Of a DNA stretch of 64,000 nt, positions 11,647 to 23,963 are shown piece after piece. The notes beneath the pieces are model-generated. The model did no database searches and was not told the origin of the DNA. It worked only from the letters and a program-made list of their open reading frames with translations. The translations under genes were made by a program, and so were the position numbers. The stretch spans positions 37,907,598 through 37,971,597 of the forward strand of contig NC_030385.2 of NCBI RefSeq assembly GCF_001625215.2, read 5' to 3'. The stretch is from Daucus carota subsp. sativus. Lineage: Eukaryota; Streptophyta; Magnoliopsida; Apiales; Apiaceae. How positions within the stretch are numbered: position 1 is the stretch's first letter; every line of letters begins with the position of its first letter.

Positions 11647-12614
11647 TATTTAGTTTAGCCAATCATTATAATCAATTTTGCGAGTCTCCGCTAGTTTATA
11701 TCGAGATATGTTGCTTGTAGAATCTGTGCAAGTTTTTGTTATTGGCTCCACAAACAGTTATGAAAGAATTGAAGGATTTAGTGCGGCGATCATGTGTAGT
11801 CTACTTGTTGATATTCTAATTTTTTTTAATGATCTTTCACCAAAATATTCTAATTATTTTAAAATATTATTCAAATTTACTCTATGTGGTTTATTATACA
11901 AGGCGTTTGACTTTTTACACGTAACTTTAGGTGTTTTGACCATATAGCAAATACTGATATTTTTGTAATTTTCTTTTTCCCAATAAAAATACTATATAAA
12001 TATTTATATTCAGAAAAAGAAATTTTTTTTAAAATACTTTTTTTTTGCCAGAAAAAGAAACACTTTCATCAATCACAATAAAACACAGTCGGGACAAATC
12101 CCCAACTGTTCATACAACTAGGTTGGAAAATAAAAAACATACTAAAACAAATAGATATTTTGTTTCCTGATCGTTTAACACATAGAGTTAAAGTTAAAAA
12201 TGAACCCAAAGATATTCCCAACGATCCAAATTACACTAGCATCCCGAATAGCAACTTCACAATTGACCGATGGAAGCTCCTCAATTAACTTGAAAAAGAA
12301 CAAAGACAAAGAATGGGAGGCGACTTCAAACCCTAATTTTTTAGAGAGAAATTTTTTTTTCTTAAAAAAAAATACTAATTTTAAGTATGTGATCAAACCT
12401 TCTAAAAATACTTGTAAAAGATCAAACGTTCTATATAATTGACCAGAGAGAGTAACAAATAATCATTTTAGTCTGATTATTTAGCATGGAATCCTTTATA
12501 TTCAAATAAAAGAATTTAATTGAAAAATTAATATAGAATTTAACACAAATTTGAAGTTACAATATTTAATCATCCCACGTCCTCATATAAATTGTTTATG
12601 CATTAATATACATA
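11647..12614. other. AT-rich intergenic DNA
   Basis: I see no gene here. Short open frames (for example at 11678-11947 and 12200-12442) have low-complexity composition and no recognisable motif. Confidence 0.4.
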
Positions 12615-12900
12615 CTCTTTGTCCTACTCATTTTAATTATTTTTTAATATTATGTATACATTTTAATATTGCTATAAACTTCTATAAAATATTATTTTGT
12701 AATTTATTTTCAAAATTTTATTTTCTAGATAAAAATTTAAACATTAAAAATTTATTGTTCTCCACTATTTCAAATCAATTATCAAATAAAAATGGGTCCA
12801 ACTATTTACATACTTTTCATATAACTTTATTCATGTTTTATACTTTTTCTTGATCTCCGTATCAACACCCAATGTATATAATTAGATGGGACGGAAGGAG
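12615..12900. mobile_element. Stowaway-like MITE
   Basis: The left end CTCTTTGTCCTACTCATTTTA and right end TAGATGGGACGGAAGGAG form the imperfect CTCCCTCCGTCCC-type inverted repeat; TA flanks both sides (12613-12614, 12901-12902). It is the Tc1/mariner-related Stowaway type and non-coding. Confidence 0.55.
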
Positions 12901-13901
12901 TATAAGTTTGACTCATTCTGATTGGCTCATATTTCTTAATAATGATGTTTCTCTTCATATACAACAACACCACATCAATTAGAATGATCGAAGCATATAA
13001 AATCTAGTGCTTAGCATGTGTCCATAAATCACACGAGACAAATCCTCTATAATAATATAAATATTCCGCTGTCTCAAATTTATTATAAAATATAAATGAA
13101 TTTCACCATTATACCCACTTTTATCGGACTCTACTCTTTTTTTACGTTTTCTTGATATCTGTGTCTGCATGTAACAGTAACATATATAAATAATTACACA
13201 TACGTATACATACACACTATCTATGTGAAACTGTGAATTAGTAGATTATGAATGGACACAAACCTATCTATTCGGGTTTTGTCGTTAGTTCGACATTTCT
13301 ATTTTGAATGTCACAATTTCTCGATTTGTTTTTTTTGTGAGTGTTAAATTTAGGGGCTGTGTTTTGTTTGTTTTACCTCATCTCAAGTTTACATTTCTGT
13401 ATCTGTAGATTATTCTGGTTGTGAGTACTTTTTTGGATACTCTTTAGTGCAAGAATCTCCAAAATTTAAGGTGATAAATGAAATAATATAGTGGGTTTAA
13501 ATGTTCAAGATGCGGAGGTTTTGATTAAATCATATATTATATTAAGAGTTTCAACTAGTAACTTGAGATCTTAGTTCGAGTTGGCAATTTAACATGGTAT
13601 CAGATCTGGATCTCAGCTTCTTCGTGAGATCTATCGAGTTTGACACTTTAATCCCAGTTGTTAGCCCCAGATCTAGAGTTTAAAAAGGATAGAAGAGAAG
13701 CGAGGCCTCCCCAGTTGTGCTTTTTTATTCATTTATTGAAGAAGGATGAGAAGCATGGAGAAATTTTGTTTGATATACGACATGTTCTATGGTTTTGTGG
13801 ACTCATTTGGTGATGCAAAGTTTAGATGAAATTGGATGTTCAATCTATTGAGATTCGAGTTTTTTGTGATTAATTGAGGGGTTTTTTTGAAAGGGAGCGA
13901 C

Positions 13902-15351
13902 ATGGATGAGAAGATGGGTAGAGTTTCAGTTTCTGGGGTTAACCATGCTGTTAAGCAGAAGTTTGTCTTCGGAAAATACCCGGAGAAAGAATGGTTGATG
14001 AAGCTGAAAGCCTTAGCTGTTAATCATCACACACCAGGAATTACCACCAATTCTATTAGACCTTTGTGGGATCAGACTCTTCGAGTACGAGAATTCATGG
14101 CTCTGACTAATTTTCCACAGGTAAGATTGTTAGTGATGCCTGTTTTTGCCCTTATCTTATTTCTTGTTGTATATTAGATTGTTTTCAATAAATTTGATTA
14201 ATTGCTGAGGTGCGCACTAATAGAAGTATATAATCACCCAATTTGATAATTTTCGTTTTGCTTTTCAGATAAAATCAGACGGTTTCTTTTGAGTTATGTG
14301 AATTACTACTTGTTAACACCTAGATTGAAACATTCCTATGTGGTTACTAAGTTAATAACAGTTTGCAACTCTTAACTTTGACCCAAACACACATGAGTAT
14401 CTATAATTTTTTGTGTGACAGTTTGTAATCTCTTGCATTAGGTAATCCCAACCCACTTTTCCGTTAATAATTGTAGTTAACGTTTTCTATTTGTATTTTT
14501 ATGATCATGTTTGTCTTACATTATTTGTCAAAAATAAATCATTTTATTATTAAAAAAAATATGGAAATGTGTATTTATTTTTCTTGAGGTTCACACAAAC
14601 AAACCCCAAATAAACAATAATTGAAGAAAAAAAATATTTCTCAAAAATATGGAAAGTGTTTGTGAGTATTTGGGTGAACTTGAAAAAAACACACATTTCC
14701 ACATTATTCAAGAAATACGTGACTTAAATCTGAAAAATAAGGTATGACAATCAGGACCATAAAAATACAAATAAATAACGCACTACAATTTCTAACGGAA
14801 AAATAGAGTCGGGGTTACAAAAATGCAAGAGATTATGAAATTTAGATTGCAAAATGTCACACAAAAAAGTATAGGCACTTAAATGTGTTTGGGCCAATAT
14901 TAAGAGTTACAAATTGTAATTAACTCTATCCTATGTTATACATGCCTGAACGTTTTTCTTGGTCAGACTACTAAATTTTATCTATTTGTGGTCTTTGCAC
15001 AACAATCATGGAGAATAAACAATGTTGTAATGAGACACAGCAATACGTATCATATTTTTCACAATTTTTAAGATAATGTGTATGAGTTGATGGTCGAGAA
15101 ATATGTTAAGAATTTTATAATTAGGCATTCAGCTAAAAGAATCTTTTTAGGGATTGTTTAATATTAATTGTTTTTTGGTATATGTGGACTTAACATGTGA
15201 CAACAACTTCTATTTACTACCTTTACTTTCAACATTCGTCTATCGATGTAAATCATCATCATTATGACTTAATATTGTTAACTTCCATTAGTGTCACCTA
15301 ATTTATATTCATCTAGTTTTGTTTTTTAATACTATGTATACACACACACAC

Positions 15352-15406
<55 letters not shown>

Positions 15407-16297
15407 GGCAAGTGCTCAAATACAAACTAAATTAGTATGCAAATGACAAACCTTAAGGCTTAATATAAGTTTTTGGATGAATTTAATCTAATGGCTCTGT
15501 GGAAGTCATCACACACAATTAATATACACCTTCCCACAGAATACCCTTCATTATTAATTTGAATTATCCCTTCAATCGCTGATTTTTTTTGAAATCTGAC
15601 TTCACTTGTATTTTTCTTAATCCCTCAACGATCAATTTGCATACCATACGTGCTATATATTAATGTGATTTAGAGATTTTTTTATTTTAGTTTGTAGTTT
15701 GTATTCTAAGAAGGTTTGTAGTAGAGTAAGACCCTGTATATATGTGTGGCCTATATAACTAATACTCCCTCCGTCCCATAATAAACGTCCTCTTTTTTTT
15801 TTTCAAGTTTTTTTAATGCATTTCCAAGCTTAAAAAAAAACATATTTGTAGACATTATTTCTCATATTTTTTATTTTGTATTAAAATTTGAACTTCCTTT
15901 TATTATACAAAACAAAAAACACGAAAAAAATAATATCTACAAGTATGTTTTTTATAAATTTGGAAATGCGTGAAAAAAACTTGAAAAAAAAAGAGGACGT
16001 TTATTATGGGACGGAGGGAGTATAACATTGATTCTTAGATAAAGGTTATAAAAAGATAATATATTTATATAATAGCATGTTGTGCATACCAAATGACCAA
16101 TGCTATTAGGTTAAAAGAATTTAGACTATAAACAAATGGGTAAACTTGTAATTACATAACTGATTTCTGTATTTACAGTTATAACTCTCAAAATTTTTAC
16201 ACTATAACAAGTGACCCTAGACCAATTTTCTTTACATCATATATTATAAGTATTTTATGAACATATTATAATATGTACACACACACACAGATATATA

Positions 16298-16379
<82 letters not shown>

Positions 16380-16834
16380 GAGGGTTCTGGTACAAACTTA
16401 CAAACTTACAAACTTTTTTTTGTTCAACACATATATAACTTGAGTTCAACATTTTTTTAACATATTTTGTTGAACATCGATGAAAATAGTGGTGGGGAAG
16501 TACATAAACCAATTTTTAAATGTAAGAACTAAGGTAAACATGTTATTTAACTAATATTTATGTTTCTAGACCCTACCCAAACCCCAGAGGTATAGTTTAA
16601 ACATCTTTTTAGATATATTCAACACAATGATAATTAGTGTTCAACACCCGATGTTGAACCCCAGTTATAAATGTGTTGAAAACGCGATTTATTTATGCGT
16701 TATTTTTAAAAATTGTGATGTTTTTTGACGAATTTTCAACATGGATACTTTATATAACTAAGGATTAACATGATGGGAGAATAAAAAAAAGTTTGTAAGT
16801 TTGTAACTTAAAAAAGTTTTTATTTGATCCTATA

Positions 16835-16891
<57 letters not shown>

Positions 16892-19800
16892 AACTATGTT
16901 TAGCCAAAGTGGAAACAAAAACAAAACACAAAATTGTATATGTACTTTCATTTTAATGTAAGATACTTTACGTCATGAGTACTAAATTTTCATGTAGTGG
17001 ACAAAATTGTCATGTCTAGTATTTTGAAATAGCTTTAGAGTTTTTTCCTTTTACATTTTTGAGCAAGGGTTCATTGTGTCTAAATTATGTTTCCTCATGC
17101 TTATTTGTCTTGTTTTTGTTGTTATATTATTGTTTGTCGAAGTTTTGGTTGACTCAAAGTTGTTGTTGGCGTAATTGTTCTCCGCGTGGCCTCTCGATGA
17201 AGGACAAGATTAGAATTTGTTTATTTGATAACAGTAATATGGAATGTTCGAAGATTATAATATTTAGACTATTGAATAGATCATGGTGTGATCATGGTGT
17301 TCTTGTACTGGTCAGCTTTGAGGTGTCGAGTGAGAGATTGTTATTAGAGAAAGGGCCCCGATGCCTTATTATTAGAGAAAGAGGATCACTATTTGACGCT
17401 TCGCTCGATTATTGTCGCTCGTTTATTGCACCATTTGCTTTACGGCCGGGGAAGGGGTTAAGCTGCGTGCGATACCCGCAAAAAACAAAACATAGGAACT
17501 TCAACTTTGGAGATAATATTAGTAGGGGGGTCCTTCGTAGTCAAATCCGAACCACTTTTTCAGAGCACTCAAAGATAGTGTGTATGGGATTAGATATTCA
17601 TGAAAAACCATTTTGCATGAAACAATCTATGTTATGGAACTTATGCGCCATATTATATTGATAATATGTATATAATTTAAAAGAGGGTTACTAATAAGAA
17701 AAAAGGCCTCCAACGCCTATAAATAGAAGCTTCTTTCAGTCTCTATTTGGCACAAAGGGCACTTAGTAGAAATCGGAAAGAAAGTGAGTAGCCTGAGTAG
17801 CCCAATGTAATTGAAAGACTGTCTCTTACTTCCAATTTATTAGCGCAGGTGGAGCCTATTCAGTTATATTAGTAAATTAGTGTTAAGAATCAGATATTTA
17901 TTTAGATTAGCTGCCTTATTACCAATGTTTCACTTACTGGTTCTGCTAGCATTATTTGGTGTTAAGGATTAGATGTTTAAGATACCGGTGACTGGTCTCA
18001 TAAAAATACTTTAGGATATATAACTACTGGTACCGCCTAACATTGATACTGATTTTTGGAGTTTGTGTTCTGTAAGTTATACACTTAGTGGCTACACAAG
18101 GTGGGAAAGAACTTTGAATGTAAATTAGCTTTGTATCCACTATGAGGACATTAAGCTATACAGTAAAAATGTTAACATTGCTAAATAAATTGGATTTTCT
18201 AATCCCCCGATTTGAGTGTACCAATACTAGACAAGTTGCAAAATCTGAACCCTTAGGCTGCATTCACTTGGATGGAACGTAATGAAATTTGTACTCTAAA
18301 TTGGGGATGATTAGAGAAAATGTCTATAATTTTCATTCATTCGATCATTCCATTTCAACTATTTGAACTAGAGATCTAACCCTCTTGTTTTGGAAGGTAA
18401 CGCTCATTCCACTTCATCATGTTTCCCTACAATCTTCATCATAGGAAATTTAGACTCACTCATATTTAGTCACTATTGTTTATTCTTTCTTCAATCTCAG
18501 TATATATATTTTTTATAATCTTTCATCCCATTCTCCTCATTTCATTCCATCTGAGTGAACGCAAACTTAGTAATACAATACTAGCTAGATCAATCATATA
18601 TCAATTTTTTCAACTTGGCCTTAGCTTACTTGTTACTTTGAAAATACCTAAATAGCAGGGAATTGATGTGGGTAAGTGATCATTCAACTCGTAGCGATAC
18701 CATACATGCTGAGGCTGTTTCTTTTGCAAAATGACTATCTGGTTGACACAAGTCTGTTTGCTAGAGTTCAGGTTTTTCATCTGTCTTAGAAGATAAACTA
18801 TAGATATATGCATCACGTATTCACGTACATGTATAGTTCAAACTATTTGAAATTAAACTTCCTTTTCCCAAACATGTTCTCAGAGAAAGCGAAAAGTGCA
18901 GCAGTTTCTAAAAGGTAATGAGAAACGTGAGGCTCAGAAGTTATGCGATGAACAAAGAGAAGCAGAATATGTAAGAGGACAGTTATTGCGAGCCTCTTCT
19001 GCTTCTTGTGTGCATAAATTAAATATGACTGATTCAATTGAAAACTTACACAAAAGAATCCACTTGAACTCGCTTAGCTCAGGTAGTCTATTGACATCAA
19101 AGGATAATATTGAGAGCCTACCTTATGTAAGCTGCATTATGGACAATGTCAAAGACTGGTATCACTCAAAGAAGATAACTTCTCTTATAGTTGACATTAC
19201 TGGGTCAATCTACACCTCAAATCCTGTTACTCCCGAACATATAAATCTCCAGGAACAACAATCACTGCATTTGGAGAAAGGTCGAAATTCCTTAAATTTG
19301 GAAGAAGCCAGATATGATTGCCTACCTTCACGATCAAACAGGTTAGTTGATTTTTTCGGCTATCAGATCAAGAGGATGGCTGTTCCAGTTGGGCAGCACT
19401 TTCAGGCTGACGTTTCTGAATGGAATGGACTATCTGTAAATAGTGATTTTGATAACTCAAGGTGGTTGGGCACAAAAGTCTGGCCTATTAAAATGCAAAA
19501 TGTGAAAGCTACTTCAAGATCAGTTGGTAAAGGGAGGCCAAGCTCCTGCTCTTGTGCCTCCCCAGGATCGACCAACTGTATCAGGCACCATATTCTTGAA
19601 AAAAGACGGCTTTTGCAATCTGATCTTGGCCCAGTGTTGCACATTTGGAAGTTCGACGAGATGGGGGAAGAAGTTTCCAGGTCATGGACAGTGAAGGAAC
19701 AAGAAGGCTTCGACTTGATAGCAAAAAGAAAGTCCAGCAGTAGTAATTTCATACAGAATGCTATGAAATTCTTCCCGTCCAAGTGCAAGGAAGACATTAC

Positions 19801-19981
19801 TAGGTATTACTTTAATGTCTTCATCCCTAGATTCATGAGTTCTCAGGCCAGGTCGTTACTAAAAGAAGTTGATATTGATATTGATGATGTGGATGATGTG
19901 TATACGCTCAATTGGAGGAGAAGTCATGAAGATAGAAGTAGAAGTTATCAACGCAGTTGTAAAGATGTGATATCTAAATAG
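13902..19981 (+). CDS. ELM2/SANT-like domain nuclear protein, tandem copy 2
   Basis: Two coding exons, 13902-14120 and 18884-19981, join in phase 0 (CACAG|GTAAGA; TTCTCAG|AGA) to give 438 residues. Exon 1 is exactly as long as the matching part of copy 1. The protein follows copy 1 throughout: MDEKMGR, LWDQTLRVRE, RKRK after the splice, ELM2-like VPVGQHFQADVSEW and RWLGTKVWPIK, the Cys/His segment SCSCASPGSTNCIRHH, and SANT-like SRSWTVKEQEGFDLIAKRK. Neither copy shows a frameshift, so both may be functional. Differences cluster in the linker between exon 1 and ELM2 and at the tail. The 4.76-kb intron, against 2.17 kb in copy 1, has taken up several repeats (14351-14924, 15765-16020, 16377-16836, 18257-18566). 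A likely nuclear chromatin role is inferred from the family. Confidence 0.83.
14351..14924. mobile_element. Long-inverted-repeat (foldback) element in the copy 2 intron
   Basis: The two arms are imperfect inverted repeats about 240 bp each: the left arm begins GTTAATAACAGTTTGCAACTC, the right arm ends GAGTTACAAATTGTAATTAAC, and internal pairs include TTGTGTGACA/TGTCACACAA and ATTTGTATTTTTATG/CATAAAAATACAAAT. This looks like a foldback or long-TIR Mutator-type element. I could not see a clean target duplication. Confidence 0.6.
15354..15404. repeat. (TA)n microsatellite
   Basis: About 25 TA units follow a CACACACACACAGA stretch. The same CA-to-TA composite recurs at about 16275-16376. Confidence 0.9.
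15765..16020. mobile_element. Stowaway-like MITE with long near-perfect inverted repeats
   Basis: The left end CTCCCTCCGTCCCATAATAA pairs with the right end TTATTATGGGACGGAGGGAG, and pairing continues inwards for about 65 bp (AACGTCCTCTTTTT and AAAAAGAGGACGTT). TA flanks both ends. Length 256 bp, non-coding. Confidence 0.85.
16291..16376. repeat. (TA)n microsatellite
   Basis: About 40 TA units with a single interruption. It borders the insertion at 16377-16836. Confidence 0.9.
16377..16836. mobile_element. Element nested in (TA)n, Micron-like
   Basis: The insert lies between two (TA)n tracts (16291-16376 and 16837-16888). Its ends are imperfect inverted repeats: GGTACAAACTTACAAACTT at the left and AAGTTTGTAAGTTTGTAACTT at the right. 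This fits microsatellite-targeting elements such as rice Micron, where (TA)n flanks both sides. Confidence 0.55.
17059..17661 (+). other. 200-codon open frame inside the copy 2 intron, not recognised
   Basis: An open frame of 200 codons begins MSKGSLCLNYVSSCLFVLFL (a hydrophobic start) and ends in AILY. The first third is homologous to non-coding intron DNA of copy 1 (about 4720-4850: GCTTGTTTGTGTTGCTTTTG and GACAAGATTAGAATTT-like phrases), so that part is unlikely to be a conserved gene. The last two thirds (17330-17660) have no counterpart in copy 1 and are GC-richer. I do not recognise any domain. Most likely a chance frame in inserted DNA. Confidence 0.2.
18257..18566. mobile_element. MITE with TTCACTTGGATG-type ends, second member
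   Basis: The left end GCTGCATTCACTTGGATGGAA pairs with the right end TTCCATCTGAGTGAACGCA. Interior phrases such as GAAATTTGTACTCTAAATTGGG are shared with the element at 9426-9835, so the two are one family. It lies about 320 bp before the second exon of ELM2 copy 2. Confidence 0.55.
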
Positions 19982-20559
19982 TTGTCACTGTTGTTTATTC
20001 GTCTACTCTTTCAAGGTTTGTTCTCTACCCTATCGTTTGCGTCTGGCTAAAAAGACTATACAATGTAGTACCTTATATGTTAGTGATGCCTGTAGGTTTC
20101 ATCTGTCAAATACATGGGGCTGGCAAGTGGGGTTGCCCATGGAAGTATCCTGTTTTATGCTGTGACACTAATTGAAGTTGATCCTCTCAAATGATTATGT
20201 TCATCTTCCCCCCTTGCGTTTCTAGAACATGCTTTTCTGATACCCTTTTAGTACTAAAATCAAATCTACTTGGAAACGCGAGGAAGCTTTTTGGCTGATA
20301 TATGTAGACTTATTAGTTATTAGCCTTCATGAAGTTGGTTCCTCAATATCACTGCTTCTTACTGTTTTTTTTTCCACATCTTTTCTGATGTTAACTCATA
20401 TTAAACTTTATACTTAATTCACCAAGTGATTGGAAGGTTTTGGTCATCTCTACCTCATCTCCAAAAAAAGCCTGATCCTATACGACAATGTAAAGTTTTT
20501 TCCCTCGACATCACATGGATTTCACATTCCGGATGGCGAAACAAACCAGAGACTAGTTC

Positions 20560-20677
20560 TTTCGGAAACGTGAACGCCCAACGTGAAAGATTTGTAACTT
20601 GCAAATCACCTCAACTTCTTTCAAGAACATGAGCGCCCAAAGTGAAAGGTTTATAACTTGCAAATCACCTCAACATG
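20560..20677. repeat. Tandem duplication of about 60 bp
   Basis: Two adjacent units share TTTCxxxAACxTGAxCGCCCAAxGTGAAAG followed by TTxxTAACTTGCAAATCACC and TCAAC. They lie in the 3' flank of ELM2 copy 2. Confidence 0.6.
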
Positions 20678-20865
20678 TCAAGCATCTGGGATTCGTTGGA
20701 AATTTTCTTAGGAGACATTTCCTAAATGTGTGTCATTGATGTGTATTTCTCAAGAACAAATTGGACACATGTAATTCTCAGAAATCATCTTAAAATTGTT
20801 TGTTTGTGTTTGTTGTGTACATGATGGAAACGGGGAACGAGGATCTCTGTGAGAACAACTTTTCC

Positions 20866-20911
20866 ACTATCACCCTCAGAAAACCAAACTCTGCCCTACG
20901 TAAAGTTGCCA
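20866..20911 (+). other. Short plastid-rps12-like fragment
   Basis: Forty-six bases match, with about three differences from memory, the plastid rps12 5' exon around the S12 phrase PNSALRKVA. The read-through here is TITLRKPNSALRKVA where the plastid protein has TITPKKPNSALRKVA. Homology stops abruptly on the right (next residues ILSYFF instead of RVRLTS) and is lost on the left. The best reading is a small nuclear plastid-DNA insertion with no function. Confidence 0.65.
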
Positions 20912-20989
20912 TTTTATCATACTTCTTCGTTATTAATTCATTATTAATTGAATTTAAATTGAACAGATGTGGATTTATCAAGATATAGT

Positions 20990-23300
20990 TATTGCACCTA
21001 TTTCGTTCTTTATCCGAAAGAATTTTAAAAACTATATATTAATTTCAAATCAAATCAAAAATTTACCACGATTCTCACTAACAAAACCAATCAATCAATA
21101 GTTTCAGATTGCCTAGTATTCCACCAATAAGTAACCCAAGATTCCAGACTTTTATTAAATGAGAGAGAAATCCACCAGCAAATTGGATGTCTTTTAGAGA
21201 CTATTGAGAAGAATCAAATTTTCGTTGAGAATTCATCAAAGGTTCTATGCGTGTTCAAAGGCGTAAAACTGTTATTTGAAAGTTTTGGCATTTCGTCATG
21301 AGAGGATGAATTGAAAGAATTTTGAATCAATAGCTAAATACATGGCAATTGAATCATAAGCCGAGATCATAAAGAGCATACTGCGAGTGGGAAGTGGAAT
21401 TAATACAATGGATTCAGAGAATTCAGAGAAGAGTTAATATTTTTTATAAAAAATATAATTATGATATATCCAACAAATTATAATATATAATTGTTTTTCA
21501 CTTTTATATGATATTTTACGCATCAACTTAAATTAATACTTATTTATAATAAAAATAAATATTAAAACTAGATTTACTATATTTAGTTTGTATTATGATA
21601 TGAAAGAAGTTAATCAATAAAAGAACAGGGTTGTACATGCAAATTTACAAATATATATTTATATATAAATATAATATATTTATCATTAATATCTTATATA
21701 TAAATCATATAAATATATTATATATGAAAATTAGGGAATTTTGAGGTAGATAACACTAATTACTCATTCTTTATATAAATCTCTCCCGATCCCCACCCCT
21801 CGCACTCAAATAATTTCTAATTCTCCGACCCGAACAAGGAGTGAATTAGATTGGGGTTGGATAGGAAGGATGCTCATCCTTAATTATGAGATGCATGTCT
21901 TATGAGTTATGAGGAGCCATGTCTTATGAAGATGCTTAACTTGATAATATGTGTACTTTATTATAATATAATTTGTAGTTTGATAAGACTATTTTTTTTA
22001 TTGTTCCTTTCTTCACCTCGTATTGATGTGAATAGTTGGATACGTAATAATTCTGCACATACAAAAATTTGTTCTGGTTTGATTTGAAAATTTGACATGC
22101 ACTCATCAAGCATGCCTTCAAATTCGAAACGGGTATGGTATCTGGCGAGTCATGTTTAAGTTTTTGCAAGCAAAAAGCCAAGATGGCCAATTTAGTTTCA
22201 TGATTTGAGGCTTAATGGCCGAATGAGATTGAATATCGCCTTCTTGGAGTTGTTTGGGCAAACTTAAAAAAAGTGATTTCTTGTTTAAAGTAAAGAAGTG
22301 GATTAGAAGTGAGAAGTAAATAAGTTAATAAAGTGTTTGGAAAAGAAATAGAAGTTCTGAGTGAAAAACTAACATTTTCAACTTCTTAGAAGTGTTTCCA
22401 TCTATTTATACAAACAGGTCAAGAAAAACAGAAGTCAGAAGCAGTTTTCGCTTCCCTTGCCCAAACAAGCACTTTCTTTCGCGGAGAGTTGACTTGGCCA
22501 TATTTAAAGCATTTGCCATTGATTTTATATATGTGATCTGCGTCGCAGTAGAACTTCTGAAACTTGAAAACGATTGATTTTCAAATATTTTTCTACCAAC
22601 TCTATACATTTCAATCCTGGTGTCTGGTGATATATCCGCCGGTAATTCTGTGGTGAAAGTGTTTTTAGTTTGAAATCAAATTCAACTGAAAAACAACTTG
22701 TCTTTTAGAGTTAATCTCTTTTGTACCATCTTAATATTCACAGGGTTGCAACTTGCAAGAAAGTGGACATGCTAATCAGCTAATGTACTGATATGAGTTT
22801 GGTTGGTGAATGGAGTGACATGAAAATGGATTTTTGGTGTACAGGTTGAAAAATATACGAGGGAAAGAGATGTACCCGTCACTTTTCATTTCTCGAATCT
22901 AAATTACCGATCCCATAATAAAAACAGTTTTTAGCTTAAAAACAGGGAAATGTGTTTGATAAATTTAAAAATAATTTTCTTGAACAATGCTTTTTAAATT
23001 TATTATTCCCTCCGATTTACAATAAAAATGTTTAATATTGTCTGATGCACTTCGGCATATGACTAAAAGTCATATTTTCAAAAGTATTCTTGTAAACTTA
23101 ATTTCAGTTATTAATTTGAAATTATTTATTTTTGTCAGATTTTTAAATATATTTCTTAAAACGGATTTTCTGTGCACACATTACCAACCACTTTTTAAGT
23201 AGGTGGAGGTTTTTTATTGGCTAAAATTTCGTTAATAATCATATAACCCCCTGCATATGCAAAAAATCATGATCAGTTAAAGCCCTTCATTTAAACAAAA
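20990..23300. other. Intergenic AT-rich DNA with one hAT-like MITE
   Basis: No gene is supported. At 22250-22468 TTGTTTGGGCAA and TTGCCCAAACAA form an inverted pair around about 195 bp containing AAGTGATTTCTTG-type hAT MITE sequence. A lone Stowaway end (ATTCCCTCCGATTTAC) is at about 23005. The rest is featureless. Confidence 0.45.
22250..22468. mobile_element. hAT-like MITE
   Basis: Perfect 12-bp inverted ends TTGTTTGGGCAA/TTGCCCAAACAA enclose a short AT-rich, non-coding interior with a GAAGTG-rich left arm and a CTTCT-rich right arm. No target duplication was found by eye. Confidence 0.5.
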
Positions 23301-23304
23301 AGTA

Positions 23305-23539
23305 CTCTCTCTGTCCCATTTTAACTGATGTTTGACTTTTTAACACGTACATTGAGGTGTAAAAAAACAATATCTACACTCAATAAAAAAATTCAAATCT
23401 TATATCAAATAAAAGGTTAGATTCTAAACTTTTAATTGACATAAATTTTATAAAAAATAATTATGTATAGATATGATTTTTTTAACATATTAAAATACGT
23501 GTAAAAAAGTCAAAAGCAGTTAAAATGGGACGGAGGGAG
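23305..23539. mobile_element. Stowaway-like MITE
   Basis: CTCTCTCTGTCCCATTTTAACTG at the left pairs with CAGTTAAAATGGGACGGAGGGAG at the right; inner arms GTTTGACTTTTTAACACGTA and TACGTGTAAAAAAGTCAAA also pair. TA flanks both ends. Length 235 bp. Confidence 0.8.
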
Positions 23540-23963
23540 TAGTTGCTAGTGGAACCAGATGAAAAAAGCAGCCCCAGAAGATGAGGGGTAGCAAATTACA
23601 GGCGCCAAACAAGATGTCTCACTTAAAAGTTCTGATTATTAGAAATTTTTTGCCTTTTTGTCCCAGGATTATAAAACTGATGGAACTCAAATTTTTTAGG
23701 TGACTTGAGGAGAACACGTTAACGAAGTTAGGTATGAATTTATTAGAGCTTATCAAGGCGCATGCATCAATTAAAGCAGTCTCATACTCTCATCCATCAA
23801 AGTAGTTTGACAGTAGAATGTGTTCTCACCGGACTTCACAGTTGCATCACTGCAGTTCTTATTTCCCGACATGAAATTCCGTCAACGGAGTAAACAGATT
23901 TACATCTTTTTTATCGAAAATCTCGATTAATTCAAAAAAAAAAAGCATTGTAATTAGAATTAA

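Noticed and set aside
15354..16376. CRISPR-like or other spaced direct repeats
   Set aside because: The window is eukaryotic; the direct repeats seen are microsatellites and MITE ends with no regular spacer pattern.
16255..16512. Minus-strand open frame of repeated Tyr-Ile
   Set aside because: It is simply a translated (TA)n microsatellite.
20800..20988. 62-codon frame containing the S12 phrase as a real ribosomal protein gene
   Set aside because: Only about 15 residues match; both sides diverge at once, so it cannot be a functional rps12.
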